Numbered from the stretch's first letter, positions 53,740-63,773 are shown. The stretch is DNA of 64,000 bases from Bacteroidota bacterium (GCA_963169355.1 CAUJCR010000006.1:1-64000); one strand, 5' to 3'. A program made the numbers and translations. The notes: a model not told the origin generated them from the letters alone.

Positions 53740-54615
53740 TTACCCGTTTAAAGCTTCTGCACCAGCTACAATCTCTAAAATCTCGGTAGTAATAGCTGTT
53801 TGACGGGCTTTGTTGTACATAATTTTTAAGTTACGTTGCATTTCTTTTGCATTATCTGTTGCTTTGTGCATAGCCGTCATACGTGCGCCATGCTCAGATG
53901 CAAATGAATCTAATAAGGCTTTATAAAATTGTGTTTTTAACGAACGAGGAATTAAATCGCTTACAATAAATTCTTTACTTGGTTCAAAAATATAATCGGT
54001 GCTCGAGCTTCCAGCCGAAGCGCTTGGCATAATAGGTAAAAACTGCTCGGCTTGCACTATTTGTACAGCAGCGTTTTTAAATTGATTGTACACCAATACA
54101 ACTTTATCAAACTCCTTATTTTCAAACGAAGTCATAATTTTTTCAGCAATTGGTGCTACTGTATCGTAAGTTAAATTATCAAATACTTCATTTAAGTTAA
54201 ATGGCAAATCGGTTCCATGTATGTTGTATTCGGTACGCTTAAAAGCATCGTTTACTTTTTTACCAATACAAATAATAGAAATATTGTGCCCTTGATAATC
54301 ATTGTTTATTAAGCTCCACGTTTTTTTAATAACGTTAGCGTTAAATCCACCTGCTAATCCACGATTAGATGATATAGCCACAATTAAAACATTTTTGCCA
54401 TTATTTTGACGAGCAAAAGCATTTTCAGAGGTGTCTAAACTTGAACTTACATTTTGTAAAATTTCTTGTAATTTCTCAGCATAGGGGCGCATTTGCGTAA
54501 TTGCATCTTGCGCACGTTTCAACTTAGCAGCACTCACCATTTTCATGGCACTTGTAATCTGCATGGTTGAACCCACCGATGTTATCCTATTTCTTACTTC
54601 TTTTAAATTTGGCAT
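53740..54615 (-). CDS. atpG: ATP synthase F1 subunit gamma
   Basis: The 291-residue central-stalk subunit has the conserved N-terminal helix MPNLKEVRNRITSVGSTMQITSAMKMVSAAKLKRAQ and C-terminal helix ending NKARQTAITTEILEIVAGAEALNG (short segments of each quoted for identification: RNRITSV, AMKMV, ARQTAITTEI). It rotates within the alpha/beta hexamer. It is the last gene of the minus-strand atp operon, 90 bp after atpA. The beta and epsilon genes (atpD, atpC) are not here, as is common in Bacteroidota. Confidence 0.96.
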   Translation of the reverse strand: MPNLKEVRNRITSVGSTMQITSAMKMVSAAKLKRAQDAITQMRPYAEKLQEILQNVSSSLDTSENAFARQNNGKNVLIVAISSNRGLAGGFNANVIKKTWSLINNDYQGHNISIICIGKKVNDAFKRTEYNIHGTDLPFNLNEVFDNLTYDTVAPIAEKIMTSFENKEFDKVVLVYNQFKNAAVQIVQAEQFLPIMPSASAGSSSTDYIFEPSKEFIVSDLIPRSLKTQFYKALLDSFASEHGARMTAMHKATDNAKEMQRNLKIMYNKARQTAITTEILEIVAGAEALNG

Positions 54616-54705
54616 TTCGTTTTAATAAATCTTTTAAACCTAAAATATCACATGCAAAATTAAGCGTCTTGTAACGATTTTATTTTCTCTTTCGGTTACA
54701 AATTC

Positions 54706-56283
54706 TTAAGCGTATTTTGCAGTTAATTCTTTTGCAGTTGCTTCTAAAGCATTTGTAATAGTATCATCAAATTTACCTGCTTTTAAAGCGTCTAATTCTG
54801 CTTTGTTTTTACGCTCACACACTTCTAAAAATTCTTTTTCAAACTCTCTTACTTTATTTACTGGTACATTACGTAATAAGTTTTTAGTACCTAAATAAAT
54901 AATAGCAATTTGTTGTTCAACACGTAATGGAGACGCATTTGCTTGTTTTAAAATTTCTACGTTACGAGCCCCTTTATCTAATACTGATTTTGTAGCAGCA
55001 TCTAAATCAGAACCAAACTTAGCAAATGCCTCTAACTCGCGGTATTGCGCTTGATCTAATTTTAAAGTACCAGCTACTTTTTTCATTGATTTAATTTGTG
55101 CGTTACCTCCCACACGAGATACCGAGATACCTACGTTAATAGCAGGACGAACACCAGAGTTAAATAAGTTCGACTCTAAGAAGATTTGTCCATCGGTAAT
55201 CGAAATTACGTTTGTAGGAATATACGCCGAAACGTCACCAGCTTGTGTTTCAATAATTGGTAAAGCTGTTAATGAACCACCACCTTTTACAATTGGTTTT
55301 AATGTTTCTGGTAAGTCATTCATGTTTTTAGCAATCTCATCAGAAGCATTGATTTTAGCAGCACGCTCTAATAAACGACTGTGTAGGTAAAACACGTCAC
55401 CAGGATAAGCTTCACGCCCTGGAGGACGGCGTAATAATAATGATACCTCACGATAAGCTACTGCTTGTTTAGATAAATCATCATATACAATTAAAGCCGG
55501 ACGACCAGAATCGCGGAAGTATTCACCTACTGCGGCTCCTGAGAATGGAGCGTAAAATTGCATTGGAGCAGGGTCAGATGCGTTAGCGGCTACAACTACT
55601 GTGTATGCCATTGCACCATTTTCTTCTAATGTACGAACCACGTTTGCAACGGTTGAACCTTTTTGCCCAACTGCTACATAAATACAATATACTGGTTTGC
55701 CAGCATCATAAAATTCTTTTTGATTAATAATAGTATCTAACGCAACGGTTGTTTTACCTGTTTGACGGTCACCAATAATTAACTCACGTTGCCCACGACC
55801 AATAGGAATCATCGCATCTACCGCTTTAATACCTGTTTGTAAAGGCTCGTTTACTGGCTGACGGTAAATTACACCTGGTGCTTTACGCTCAATAGGTAAT
55901 TCGTAAGTAGTACCTTGGATAGGACCTTTTCCATCAATTGGATTTCCTAATGTATCAACTACACGACCCAACATGCCTTCACCTACTTTAATAGAAGCAA
56001 TACGACCAGTACGTTTCACAGAAGAACCCTCTGCAACGCCTTCGCTACTTCCAAGTAATACAGCACCTACGTTATCTTCCTCTAAGTTTAATACAATACC
56101 TTGTAAACCTGTATCAAATTCAATCAACTCACCCGATTGAACTTTTGATAAACCGTAAATACGAGCAATACCATCGCCCACTTGTAATACAGTTCCAACT
56201 TCTTCTAATTCAGCTTCTGATTTAAAGCCTGATAATTGTTGTCTTAAGATTGCAGATACTTCTGCTGGTTTTACTTCTGCCAT
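54706..56283 (-). CDS. atpA: ATP synthase F1 subunit alpha
   Basis: This 525-residue subunit has the P-loop GDRQTGKT at 171-178, the Q-loop region, [31 protein letters not shown] (short pieces: [19 protein letters not shown]) and the alpha signature [17 protein letters not shown]. It binds non-catalytic nucleotide in F1. atpH lies 19 bp upstream and atpG 90 bp downstream. Confidence 0.97.
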   Translation of the reverse strand: MAEVKPAEVSAILRQQLSGFKSEAELEEVGTVLQVGDGIARIYGLSKVQSGELIEFDTGLQGIVLNLEEDNVGAVLLGSSEGVAEGSSVKRTGRIASIKVGEGMLGRVVDTLGNPIDGKGPIQGTTYELPIERKAPGVIYRQPVNEPLQTGIKAVDAMIPIGRGQRELIIGDRQTGKTTVALDTIINQKEFYDAGKPVYCIYVAVGQKGSTVANVVRTLEENGAMAYTVVVAANASDPAPMQFYAPFSGAAVGEYFRDSGRPALIVYDDLSKQAVAYREVSLLLRRPPGREAYPGDVFYLHSRLLERAAKINASDEIAKNMNDLPETLKPIVKGGGSLTALPIIETQAGDVSAYIPTNVISITDGQIFLESNLFNSGVRPAINVGISVSRVGGNAQIKSMKKVAGTLKLDQAQYRELEAFAKFGSDLDAATKSVLDKGARNVEILKQANASPLRVEQQIAIIYLGTKNLLRNVPVNKVREFEKEFLEVCERKNKAELDALKAGKFDDTITNALEATAKELTAKYA

Positions 56284-56302
56284 TTTTATGATGGTTTATT
56301 TA

Positions 56303-56842
56303 TTAATTTAATGTTTTGTTAGTTAATTGTTTTTTAAGACTTGATAATTGTCGAGATACCGATCTGTCAATTTGTTTATCACCTACTCTTAAAATAAATC
56401 CGCCAATTAAATCAGCGTTGGTTTTTTCCACTAATTCAACTTCTCCTTTTAATTGCGATTTTACTAAATCTAGGGCTTGTTGTTTAGTGGTTGCATCAAG
56501 TCCATTTGCCGAGGTAATAACTGCGGTATAAATATTTTTTTGTGTTCTATAAAGTTCAACAAAACTTTGTGCCATTTCTGGAATAACCGATTCTCTGCGC
56601 TTGTTAGCAACAATAGTTAAAAAACCAATTGTTAAAGCGTTTACTTTCGATTCAAATAAGGCTTTAAGTGTAGCTACTTTTTTATCGGCTTTAATAATAG
56701 GGCTATTCAAAAATGTAATTAATTCTTTAGAAGCTTCGCAAACATTTTTTACATATAACATATCGGCATAAACAGCTTCTAATTGCCCTTTTTCTACTGA
56801 TAAGTCTAGTAAAGATTTTGCGTATCTTGATGCTACTATCAT
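56303..56842 (-). CDS. atpH: ATP synthase F1 subunit delta
   Basis: The 179-residue peripheral-stalk subunit starts IVASRYAKSLLDLSVEKGQ and ends with the delta/OSCP motif LIGGFILRVGDKQIDRSVSRQLSSL. It couples the b subunits to the top of F1. Spacing is 44 bp from atpF and 19 bp to atpA. Confidence 0.95.
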   Translation of the reverse strand: MIVASRYAKSLLDLSVEKGQLEAVYADMLYVKNVCEASKELITFLNSPIIKADKKVATLKALFESKVNALTIGFLTIVANKRRESVIPEMAQSFVELYRTQKNIYTAVITSANGLDATTKQQALDLVKSQLKGEVELVEKTNADLIGGFILRVGDKQIDRSVSRQLSSLKKQLTNKTLN

Positions 56843-56886
56843 AGTTTTTACTTAAAATGTGTGTGTGCTACTTGTTTAATTAAATA

Positions 56887-57399
56887 TTAATTAAGAGTAA
56901 CATCTTTCATTAAATTATTTACCAATGCTTTTTGTTTTTCATCGCTTGATAATTCGCTACGTAATATTTTTTCAGCAATTTCAATTGATAAAGAAGCTAC
57001 TTGGTTTTTTAATTCAGCAACAGCTGCATTTTTTTCAGCATTAATTTGCTCACGAGCCGATGATAAAATTCTTTCGGCATCAGCTTGTGCTTTTACTTTT
57101 GCTTCGGCAATAATCGATTCTTTCATTTCGCGAGCTTCTTTCATTAATGCTTCACGAGCGGTGCGAGCTTCGTTTAAGCTTTTTTCATTGTTAGCTTTTA
57201 ACTCACGCATATCTTTTAAAGCATTTTCGGCACTTGCTAATGCGTCTTCAATACTTTTTTCACGGGTTTTTATAGCGTTTAAGATAGGCTTCCAAGCAAA
57301 TTTCCCGAGGATTACTAATAATAAAATAAAAGTAATAGAAGTCCAAAATATCAGACCAATCGAAGGCTCAATTAAACTAGCTAAAATAAATAAGTTCAT
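56887..57399 (-). CDS. atpF: ATP synthase F0 subunit b
   Basis: The 170-residue subunit has one N-terminal membrane helix (~residues 10-30, [21 protein letters not shown]) and a long charged coiled coil (Ala/Lys/Glu-rich, ~40-150), the b-subunit plan. It forms the peripheral stalk with delta. A terminator-like hairpin lies in the 115-bp gap between it and atpE. Confidence 0.95.
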   Translation of the reverse strand: MNLFILASLIEPSIGLIFWTSITFILLLVILGKFAWKPILNAIKTREKSIEDALASAENALKDMRELKANNEKSLNEARTAREALMKEAREMKESIIAEAKVKAQADAERILSSAREQINAEKNAAVAELKNQVASLSIEIAEKILRSELSSDEKQKALVNNLMKDVTLN

Positions 57400-57465
57400 T
57401 ATATTATTGTTTTATTATTTTGTTATTGTTTTTATCAAATAATGTTTCTAACCTTTTTTTAAGTT

Positions 57466-57502
57466 AAACAAAAACCTTAACCAACCGTTAAGGTTTTTGT
57501 TT
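57466..57502 (-). terminator. Terminator- or attenuator-like hairpin between atpE and atpF
   Basis: A perfect 16-bp stem (57466-57481 and 57487-57502) with a CAACC/GGTTG loop begins 12 nt after the atpE stop. On the transcribed strand the core CCTTAAC/GTTAAGG is followed by TTTTTGTTT, the shape of an intrinsic terminator inside the operon. Confidence 0.85.
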
Positions 57503-57514
57503 GTTTACTGAAGA

Positions 57515-57748
<234 letters not shown>

Positions 57749-57763
57749 TTATTTGTTTTTTAA

Positions 57764-58978
57764 TTAGTGTCCTGCTATTACTTTATCGTCATCTGTTGTG
57801 TGAGCGCCATCTTCATTATGATCGGCTACTGCCGAACCAATGAATAAAGCGGTAAGCATGGTAAAAATATACGCTTGTAAAAATGCCACTAAGCACTCTA
57901 ACACGTCAATAAATAAGGCAAATGCCACAGACACAGGTGAAATAAAAATAGTTTTAAATACAAAAATTAACCCAACTAAAGAGATAACAATGATGTGACC
58001 AGCAGTAATGTTTGCGAATAAACGTATCATTAATGCAAATGGTTTAGTTAAAATACCTACAATTTCAATTGGAATTAATATTGGCCAAATTGCTTTAGGT
58101 GCATGTGGTAAGAAAATATGCGACCAGTAATTTTTATTACCGTTAATGTTTACAATGATTAAAGTAAACACCGATAAAACTAAAGTAAAGGCAATGTTTC
58201 CAGTTAAGTTAGCAGAGATTGGAATTAAGCCTAAGAAATTATTAACCAAGATTAAAAAGAAAACCGTTAGTAAATACGGCACAAATTTTTCCGATTTTTC
58301 GCCAATGTTGCCCTTTGCAATATCATCGCGCACAAATACAATAAGTGGTTCAAAAAACGATTGTTTGCCTTTTGGCGCAGAAGTAACACCATGCGATTGA
58401 TAAGCTTTAGCAATAGATGTAAATAACCAAATTAAAAGAATAGCTGTTAGCAACAATTGAGTTACGTTTTTAGTAATAGAAAAATCTAACGGTGCTTCAT
58501 TACTCACACTTACTTCTTTATCTACCACAGTTAAGTTTAGGTATTGCCCGTGTTCATTAGGAGTTTCAGAAGCATAGTAGATTTTCTCTTCAAAATTTAC
58601 AAAACGCTCACCATTTTTTTCAACTACTACTTTGCCTTGGTTATCATGATGAAATTCTGAAGACATAAAAAATGCAATACCGTTCTTTCCTTTCAGAATT
58701 ACGGGTAAAGGTGCAGAAACAGCATCGTGTCCCTCGCCCCAAAAATGCCAAGAGTGCGAATCAAGAATGTGCTCAAAAGCTACTGCCGTAATATCTACCT
58801 CTTCATCGGCGTTTTTAGCATGAGGATCAACCGCATGTACGCCATCAGCTTCGGGAACAAGAATTTGTTCTTCATTTGGTTCTGAAGCAGAAATATGTGT
58901 AGAAGTAGCTAAAAATAAGGAAAAAACTAAGAAAGGAACACTCCAAATCTTCTTAAATATATTGATTTTACTAGTCAT
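57764..58978 (-). CDS. atpB: ATP synthase F0 subunit a with long periplasmic N-terminal extension
   Basis: The 404-residue subunit a has a cleavable-looking signal (VPFLVFSLFLATSTHISAS), a ~150-residue His/Asp/Glu-rich periplasmic extension, about six membrane helices and the essential Arg319 in ALMIRLFANITAGH, followed by a final helix with FLQAYIFTMLTALFIG. The extension is a known Bacteroidota variant. It is the first gene of this operon, with a TACATTTG box at 59017-59024. The upstream partners atpZ and an AtpI-like gene, often found just before atpB, are instead at 63153-63773 on the other strand. Confidence 0.95.
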   Translation of the reverse strand: MTSKINIFKKIWSVPFLVFSLFLATSTHISASEPNEEQILVPEADGVHAVDPHAKNADEEVDITAVAFEHILDSHSWHFWGEGHDAVSAPLPVILKGKNGIAFFMSSEFHHDNQGKVVVEKNGERFVNFEEKIYYASETPNEHGQYLNLTVVDKEVSVSNEAPLDFSITKNVTQLLLTAILLIWLFTSIAKAYQSHGVTSAPKGKQSFFEPLIVFVRDDIAKGNIGEKSEKFVPYLLTVFFLILVNNFLGLIPISANLTGNIAFTLVLSVFTLIIVNINGNKNYWSHIFLPHAPKAIWPILIPIEIVGILTKPFALMIRLFANITAGHIIVISLVGLIFVFKTIFISPVSVAFALFIDVLECLVAFLQAYIFTMLTALFIGSAVADHNEDGAHTTDDDKVIAGH

Positions 58979-59016
58979 TACGCAAAAAAATATTTATACG
59001 CTTTAAAATTCGGGTG

Positions 59017-59024
59017 CAAATGTA
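59017..59024 (-). promoter_or_regulatory. TACATTTG -7 box of the atp operon
   Basis: Exact TAnnTTTG match on the minus strand with a ~38-nt leader before the atpB ATG. Confidence 0.6.
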
Positions 59025-59103
59025 GGGATAAATTGCTAATAGAGAAACTTTTTTTAAGGTTTTAGACGAACAAATTCAAAATTTTTTTTAGGAAAAGTAT
59101 CTG

Positions 59104-59979
59104 CTAAAAAACCACATAATTTTGTGGGTTTAACGGAAAACCATTATACCAAAGTTCAAAATGTAGGTGTGTTCCTTTACTGTTCTCGCCAGTATTACCA
59201 ACAACACCAATAGACTCACCAGCTTTTATAATATCACCTGCCTTTTTGGTTGTTTCAGACAAATGTTTATAAATGCTTATTATATTGTTATTGTGTTGAA
59301 TTTGAACAACATAACCGTCGCTAGAAGTGAAATTTGTGAAAACTATCGTACCATCTAACACAGCTTTTACGGGTTCATCTTCTTTGGTTACTATATCAAC
59401 TCCAAAATGCTGTTCGGCAATATTATACGAACTAGTAACAATACCCTTTGAGGGTGTAAAAAAGAAGTAATGTCCCAGTAATCCCAATTTATTAGCTGTT
59501 ACCTTATCACTTGTAGATGTTATTTGGTTCGTTTCTATATCTTCTCTTAATTTTTTATCTTCTTCGCTGGGTTTAATATCAATTTGGCTATATTTTCCTG
59601 TTGAATCTTTTGTTGGTTTAGGTGGTTTACCTTCTGTTTTTTCATTAAAAACATTTAAAAGATTATTAATATACCAATCTCTTGCAGAAAGGATGTTTTC
59701 AAGCGAATCGGCTTTATTGCTTAATAATAAAATATCTTTTCGGTCATTAATATTACCGTATCCTGGAATGTATTCTCTTAATGAAGTAAAAGCTACCAAA
59801 CTTATCACAGCGGTAGTCATTACAATAGTAATACTGCTTAATAAAATAATAAGTCCTAAGGGCGAAAGACGTAATGAGAACTTCTCGGCAAAAGACTCGT
59901 CATTTAAAATTACTAAGCGGTACTTGTTTCTTAATTGCTCAGTAAAAATTTTCCAACGACTATTTTTTTGCTCAGACAT
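59104..59979 (-). CDS. Membrane-anchored M23 family metallopeptidase
   Basis: The 291-residue protein has one N-terminal transmembrane helix (~35-60, LGLIILLSSITIVMTTAVISL), a linker rich in Lys/Glu/Ser, and an M23 (LytM-type) domain (~190-285) with the zinc ligands in HFGVDI, the catalytic His in YKHLS and HLHFE. It should cleave peptidoglycan cross-links in the periplasm or act as a hydrolase regulator. It is divergent from porW and upstream of atpB on the same strand. A TATTTTTG box (59990-59997, minus) lies 10 nt before its ATG. Confidence 0.93.
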   Translation of the reverse strand: MSEQKNSRWKIFTEQLRNKYRLVILNDESFAEKFSLRLSPLGLIILLSSITIVMTTAVISLVAFTSLREYIPGYGNINDRKDILLLSNKADSLENILSARDWYINNLLNVFNEKTEGKPPKPTKDSTGKYSQIDIKPSEEDKKLREDIETNQITSTSDKVTANKLGLLGHYFFFTPSKGIVTSSYNIAEQHFGVDIVTKEDEPVKAVLDGTIVFTNFTSSDGYVVQIQHNNNIISIYKHLSETTKKAGDIIKAGESIGVVGNTGENSKGTHLHFELWYNGFPLNPQNYVVF

Positions 59980-59989
59980 ACTTAATGCA

Positions 59990-59997
59990 CAAAAATA
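59990..59997 (-). promoter_or_regulatory. TATTTTTG -7 box of the M23 peptidase gene
   Basis: Exact TAnnTTTG match on the minus strand, 10 nt before the ATG. Confidence 0.55.
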
Positions 59998-60028
59998 TAC
60001 TAATTTTACGACTTTGTCGTTATTAGCT

Positions 60029-60036
60029 TATTTTTG
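60029..60036 (+). promoter_or_regulatory. TATTTTTG -7 box of porW
   Basis: Exact TAnnTTTG match. Its last three bases are the TTG at 60034, which therefore cannot be the start codon; the TTG at 60049 is preferred. Confidence 0.6.
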
Positions 60037-60048
60037 CATATATATTTT

Positions 60049-62745
60049 TTGAGACACCTTAAACCACATATTTTAATTTATATTACAGTTGTCTTGTTAC
60101 TGACGGCATGTAAAACCAATAAAAACACATTTGTACATCGTGGTTACCACAATCTTACTGCTAGATACAATGGCTATTATTATGCCATGGAAAACATAAA
60201 AGAAGGCGAAGAAAAAATACGATTAGGTTATAAGTTTGACTACGACAGATTATTACCAGTTTTCTTGGTACCCACAAACGAAAATGCTAAAGCCACATTT
60301 CCTGAGTTTGACAAAGCCATAAAAAAATCATCAAATTGTATCCAACGTCATACCATAAAAGATAAACACGGTAACGAGATTACAACAGCTGGTAAATGGA
60401 TTGATAATAACTGGAACGTAATAGGTATTTCTCGATTTTATAAACGTGAATTTTTTTCTGGTATCGAAGCGTTTGAATATGTAATCAGAAGCTATAAATC
60501 AAAAGATAAATATAAAGCCTTAGTGTGGTTAGCAAGATCTTATAGCGAAATTGGCTCTATGACTCAAACAGAGGCTATTATTGGTTTATTAAAAGATGAA
60601 CCTAAAATTTCTAAATATGCTAAAAGGCAATTACCCGCTCTAAAAGCTGATTATTATATTAAACGAGGCATGTATAAAGAAGCCCAAGAAGCTTTAATAA
60701 TTGCTATGAAAGGTGGTGATGATAAGGGAAAAAATCCAGCATCTAAGTTTTGGATGAAACTAACTGCTAGACCACCAAAAGTTACTCGTTCTAGATATGC
60801 GTTTATTTTGGCTCAATTAGAAGAAGAAAAGAAAAGCAACAAAAAAGCCATTCAGTATTATAAAAAAACAATTGATTTAAAACCAAATTACGAGCTTGTT
60901 TTTCAGGCTAAGATGAAAATGTCGAGATTAGTAGATATTAGTAATGCGGCTAAAACCAAGCGCGAATTACTAAAAATGATAAATGATGTAAAAAATGCAG
61001 AATATTTAGACATTATTTATTACACCCTTGGAGAAATTTCTGAAAAAGAAAAGAAAGAAGAAGAGGCAATTAGTTATTATAAGTTATCTGTTCAAAATAG
61101 TACTCAAAATCCAAAACAAAAAGCATTATCCTATTTAAAGTTAGGTGAAATTAACTTCGAAAATGCTGACTACACAGCTTCTGGTGCTTATTATGATAGC
61201 ACTATGATGTCGTTACCTAAAGATTACAAAGATTATGAAGCTATAAGTAAACGCAAAACAACTTTAGAAACCTTAGTAAGCTACATTCGTACTATTCAAC
61301 GTGAAGATAGCTTACAAAAAGTAGCCAAAATGAGTGAATCGGATAGAACACGTTTTATAGAAAAAATGATTGAGAAAATAGAAGCCGAAGAGGAGCGTAA
61401 GAAAGAAGAAATGGAATTAATGGCGGCTCAAAACTCAAATCCAACCATAAATGCTGGCGTACCTAATAACGGATTACCTACCATGAGCACAGGCACCAAA
61501 GGCGATTGGTATTTTTATAATCAAACCACATTAAGTTTTGGTTTAAATGATTTTATAAAAAAATGGGGCAATCGAAAATTAGAAGATAATTGGAGAAGAA
61601 GTCAAAAAACATTTATGCTAGATGAAAGCACCAGCGGTAAAGATACTCTAACTGATGAGGCAACTGCCGATGGAACTACACCAAAAGCCACAAAAGATAA
61701 AAAAAATGTAGAGTATTATCTAGCTGATTTACCTCTTACGGATTCGTTGATGAAGAAATCAAACATAAAAATTGTAGATGCCTACTACAATCTAGGAAGT
61801 ACGTATAAAGAAGAACTCAATAACAACAAAAAGGCTATTCATACTTTCGAAGAACTTAACAATCGTTTCCCAAACAATAAATATAAACTCTCTACTTATT
61901 ATCAATTATACCGAATTTATAGCTCGGTAAAAAACCAATCGCAAGCCGATTTTTATAAAAACAAATTATTAAATGATTATCCAACTAGTGAATACGCACA
62001 AATTATTAAGAACCCTAATTATGTATCAGATAAAGCAGCGCAAAAGGGAGAGGTAGAGCTATTTTATACCGAAACATATAATGAATATACAGCTGGAAAT
62101 TATGCCATAGCACTTGCAAAATCAACCGAGTCGGAAACTAAATTTGGAAAAAATGATTTTGCGCCAAAATTTGCATTTATAAAAGCGCTTTGTAAAGGTA
62201 AATTAAAAGGAATTGATTCCTTAGAATCTAGTCTTAAACAGATACAAATATTTTACCCTAAAGACGATGTAAGTAAACAAGCCCAAAGCTACTTAGAAGT
62301 TATTTATAACATGAAGCACCCGAGTGAAGCAACTGCCACTAGCAATGGTTCAATACCATTAAACACTGATACTTTTTCGCTTAATCTTAATGTGCCTCAT
62401 TTTGTAATTGCTGTTTTCCCAGATAATTCAGAGGTGTCTGAAATGTTTAAATCAAATTTAGCAAGTTTTAACAATAATTTCTATACAAACAAAAAACTTG
62501 AAACAACGAATAGTTTATTTGGAACAAATAGTCAAATTTTAATCATCAAAACATTTGATCAAGCACAGGAAGCCCTTTTATACATTGATAATTTACAGAA
62601 AGACAAATCTGTTTTTTCGGGGAAAGTAAAACTCGAAGAGTTTACATTAATGACAATTTCATTAGATAATATGCCAAAATTATTTAAGAAAAAACAGGTA
62701 AGTTATTATAAACCATTTTACGACGATCATTATAAGTTAAACTAA
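60049..62745 (+). CDS. porW: T9SS/gliding lipoprotein PorW (SprE)
   Basis: The 898-residue lipoprotein has a lipobox LLTAC with Cys21, the hallmark N-terminal HRGYHNLTARYNGYYYAMENI, and many TPR-type helical repeats (~100-480, e.g. KKAIQYYKKTIDLKPNYELV; ~580-770) with a Lys/Glu coiled coil (~440-480). PorW/SprE links the outer-membrane translocon to the PorLM motor in type IX secretion and gliding. I chose TTG 60049: the TTG at 60034 lies in the -7 box, and no ATG precedes the lipobox. Bactofilin follows 34 bp later. The porW-bactofilin-atpZ order fits what is often seen in the phylum. Confidence 0.88.
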   Translation: MRHLKPHILIYITVVLLLTACKTNKNTFVHRGYHNLTARYNGYYYAMENIKEGEEKIRLGYKFDYDRLLPVFLVPTNENAKATFPEFDKAIKKSSNCIQRHTIKDKHGNEITTAGKWIDNNWNVIGISRFYKREFFSGIEAFEYVIRSYKSKDKYKALVWLARSYSEIGSMTQTEAIIGLLKDEPKISKYAKRQLPALKADYYIKRGMYKEAQEALIIAMKGGDDKGKNPASKFWMKLTARPPKVTRSRYAFILAQLEEEKKSNKKAIQYYKKTIDLKPNYELVFQAKMKMSRLVDISNAAKTKRELLKMINDVKNAEYLDIIYYTLGEISEKEKKEEEAISYYKLSVQNSTQNPKQKALSYLKLGEINFENADYTASGAYYDSTMMSLPKDYKDYEAISKRKTTLETLVSYIRTIQREDSLQKVAKMSESDRTRFIEKMIEKIEAEEERKKEEMELMAAQNSNPTINAGVPNNGLPTMSTGTKGDWYFYNQTTLSFGLNDFIKKWGNRKLEDNWRRSQKTFMLDESTSGKDTLTDEATADGTTPKATKDKKNVEYYLADLPLTDSLMKKSNIKIVDAYYNLGSTYKEELNNNKKAIHTFEELNNRFPNNKYKLSTYYQLYRIYSSVKNQSQADFYKNKLLNDYPTSEYAQIIKNPNYVSDKAAQKGEVELFYTETYNEYTAGNYAIALAKSTESETKFGKNDFAPKFAFIKALCKGKLKGIDSLESSLKQIQIFYPKDDVSKQAQSYLEVIYNMKHPSEATATSNGSIPLNTDTFSLNLNVPHFVIAVFPDNSEVSEMFKSNLASFNNNFYTNKKLETTNSLFGTNSQILIIKTFDQAQEALLYIDNLQKDKSVFSGKVKLEEFTLMTISLDNMPKLFKKKQVSYYKPFYDDHYKLN

Positions 62746-62750
62746 TTGAT

Positions 62751-62758
62751 TATCTTCG
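62751..62758 (+). promoter_or_regulatory. TATCTTCG -7-like box of bactofilin
   Basis: One mismatch to TAnnTTTG, 21 nt before the bactofilin ATG at 62780. Confidence 0.4.
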
Positions 62759-62779
62759 TAAAATCAAAAAATTAGTACC

Positions 62780-63193
62780 ATGTTCCAAAAATCAAATAAA
62801 TCAGATGAAGCTATTAATTCGTCCATTAACCTAATAAGTAGTGGAACTCAAATTGTAGGAGATATTACTTCAAATAGTGATGCTAGAATTGATGGGGTGT
62901 TAAAAGGAAATATCTCAATTTCAGGAAAGTTAGTAGTTGGGCATTCAGGAAGTATTGAGGGAAATGTACAATGCCAAAATGCAGATATTTCGGGCGAAAT
63001 TAATGGCAAATTAAACGTGAGTGAACTGCTCTCTTTAAAAGCAAGTGCTAAAATTGTTGGAGATATTGTTACAGGAAAAATCTCAATAGAGCCAAATGCT
63101 ACTTTTACAGGTACTTGTAATATGGGGGCTGTAGTAAAAAACATTCATAACAATGCTACAGCAACAGCAGAAAAAACAACCAAAACCGCTTAA
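62780..63193 (+). CDS. Bactofilin (polymer-forming cytoskeletal protein)
   Basis: The 137-residue protein has a disordered N-terminus and a right-handed beta-helix of short Gly/Ile/Val repeats (SGTQIVGDITSNSDARIDGV, KGNISISGKLVVGHSGSIEG), then a polar Ala/Thr tail. This is the DUF583/bactofilin fold, which self-assembles into membrane-associated filaments that position cell-wall enzymes; the M23 peptidase gene nearby is a plausible partner. Its 3' end overlaps the atpZ frame by 41 bp. Confidence 0.93.
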   Translation: MFQKSNKSDEAINSSINLISSGTQIVGDITSNSDARIDGVLKGNISISGKLVVGHSGSIEGNVQCQNADISGEINGKLNVSELLSLKASAKIVGDIVTGKISIEPNATFTGTCNMGAVVKNIHNNATATAEKTTKTA

Positions 63194-63383
63194 TGCATAC
63201 GCAAAATATAGCGGATTAGCAGTACAAATGGCTGTTGTTATTGGAGGGGGTAGTTATGGTGGGGTTAAATTAGATGAATATTACCAAAACCAAACACCTA
63301 TTTTTACCATAATTTTAAGCCTAGTATCCATTGCAATTGCTATGTATTTAGTGCTAAAAGATTTTATAAAACCAAAATCCTAA
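63153..63383 (+). CDS. atpZ: AtpZ/AtpI-like ATP synthase accessory protein
   Basis: The 76-residue protein has a Gln/Lys-rich cytoplasmic start, the motif YAKYSGLAVQMAVVIGGGSYGGVKLD and a second helix FTIILSLVSIAIAMYLVLKDF. This two-helix layout is that of AtpZ (AtpI-related F0 accessory protein), which aids assembly or Mg2+ supply of ATP synthase. The ATG at 63153 overlaps the bactofilin gene by 41 bp in another frame. A start slightly farther downstream cannot be excluded, since the first ~13 residues are low-complexity. The rest of the ATP synthase operon is divergent, at 53740-58978. Confidence 0.8.
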   Translation: MLQQQQKKQPKPLNAYAKYSGLAVQMAVVIGGGSYGGVKLDEYYQNQTPIFTIILSLVSIAIAMYLVLKDFIKPKS

Positions 63384-63386
63384 CTA

Positions 63387-63773
63387 TTGAAACTCTCTAA
63401 AACATATTATTTGCAGCTTAGCGTACTTTGCTTAGGCGCACTCATCATCTCTTATGGATTAAGCACACTTCCTTCAAAATATCTTCAAACATCTAATTAC
63501 TGGATTCCAACTTTATTTTTTGGAGTAACAACTATACTAGCAAATGCACTAATTACAACTGGAGAGAAGGCCTCAAAGGAATTTGTATTTAAAACATTGG
63601 CTATTAGCATGGCGCGGCTGTTGTTGTGTTTGATAACTGTTTTTATATATTCTTTAATCAATAAATTTGATGCCCTTGCCTTTGCTTGCCATTTTATGCT
63701 CCAATACATTTTATTTACTATTTTTGAAATTTCGTTTCTAATCAAATATATTAAACAACCTCATTCAAATTAA
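63387..63773 (+). CDS. Four-helix membrane protein, probable AtpI-like assembly factor
   Basis: The 128-residue protein is almost all hydrophobic, with four predicted helices (~8-26, 40-56, 68-88, 95-118). I recognise no strong motif, but position (3 bp after atpZ) and four-helix size match the small unnamed or AtpI-like gene that often lies between atpZ and atpB in Bacteroidota. The start is TTG at 63387, directly after the atpZ stop; no ATG lies before the first helix. The assignment rests on context. Confidence 0.65.
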   Translation: MKLSKTYYLQLSVLCLGALIISYGLSTLPSKYLQTSNYWIPTLFFGVTTILANALITTGEKASKEFVFKTLAISMARLLLCLITVFIYSLINKFDALAFACHFMLQYILFTIFEISFLIKYIKQPHSN

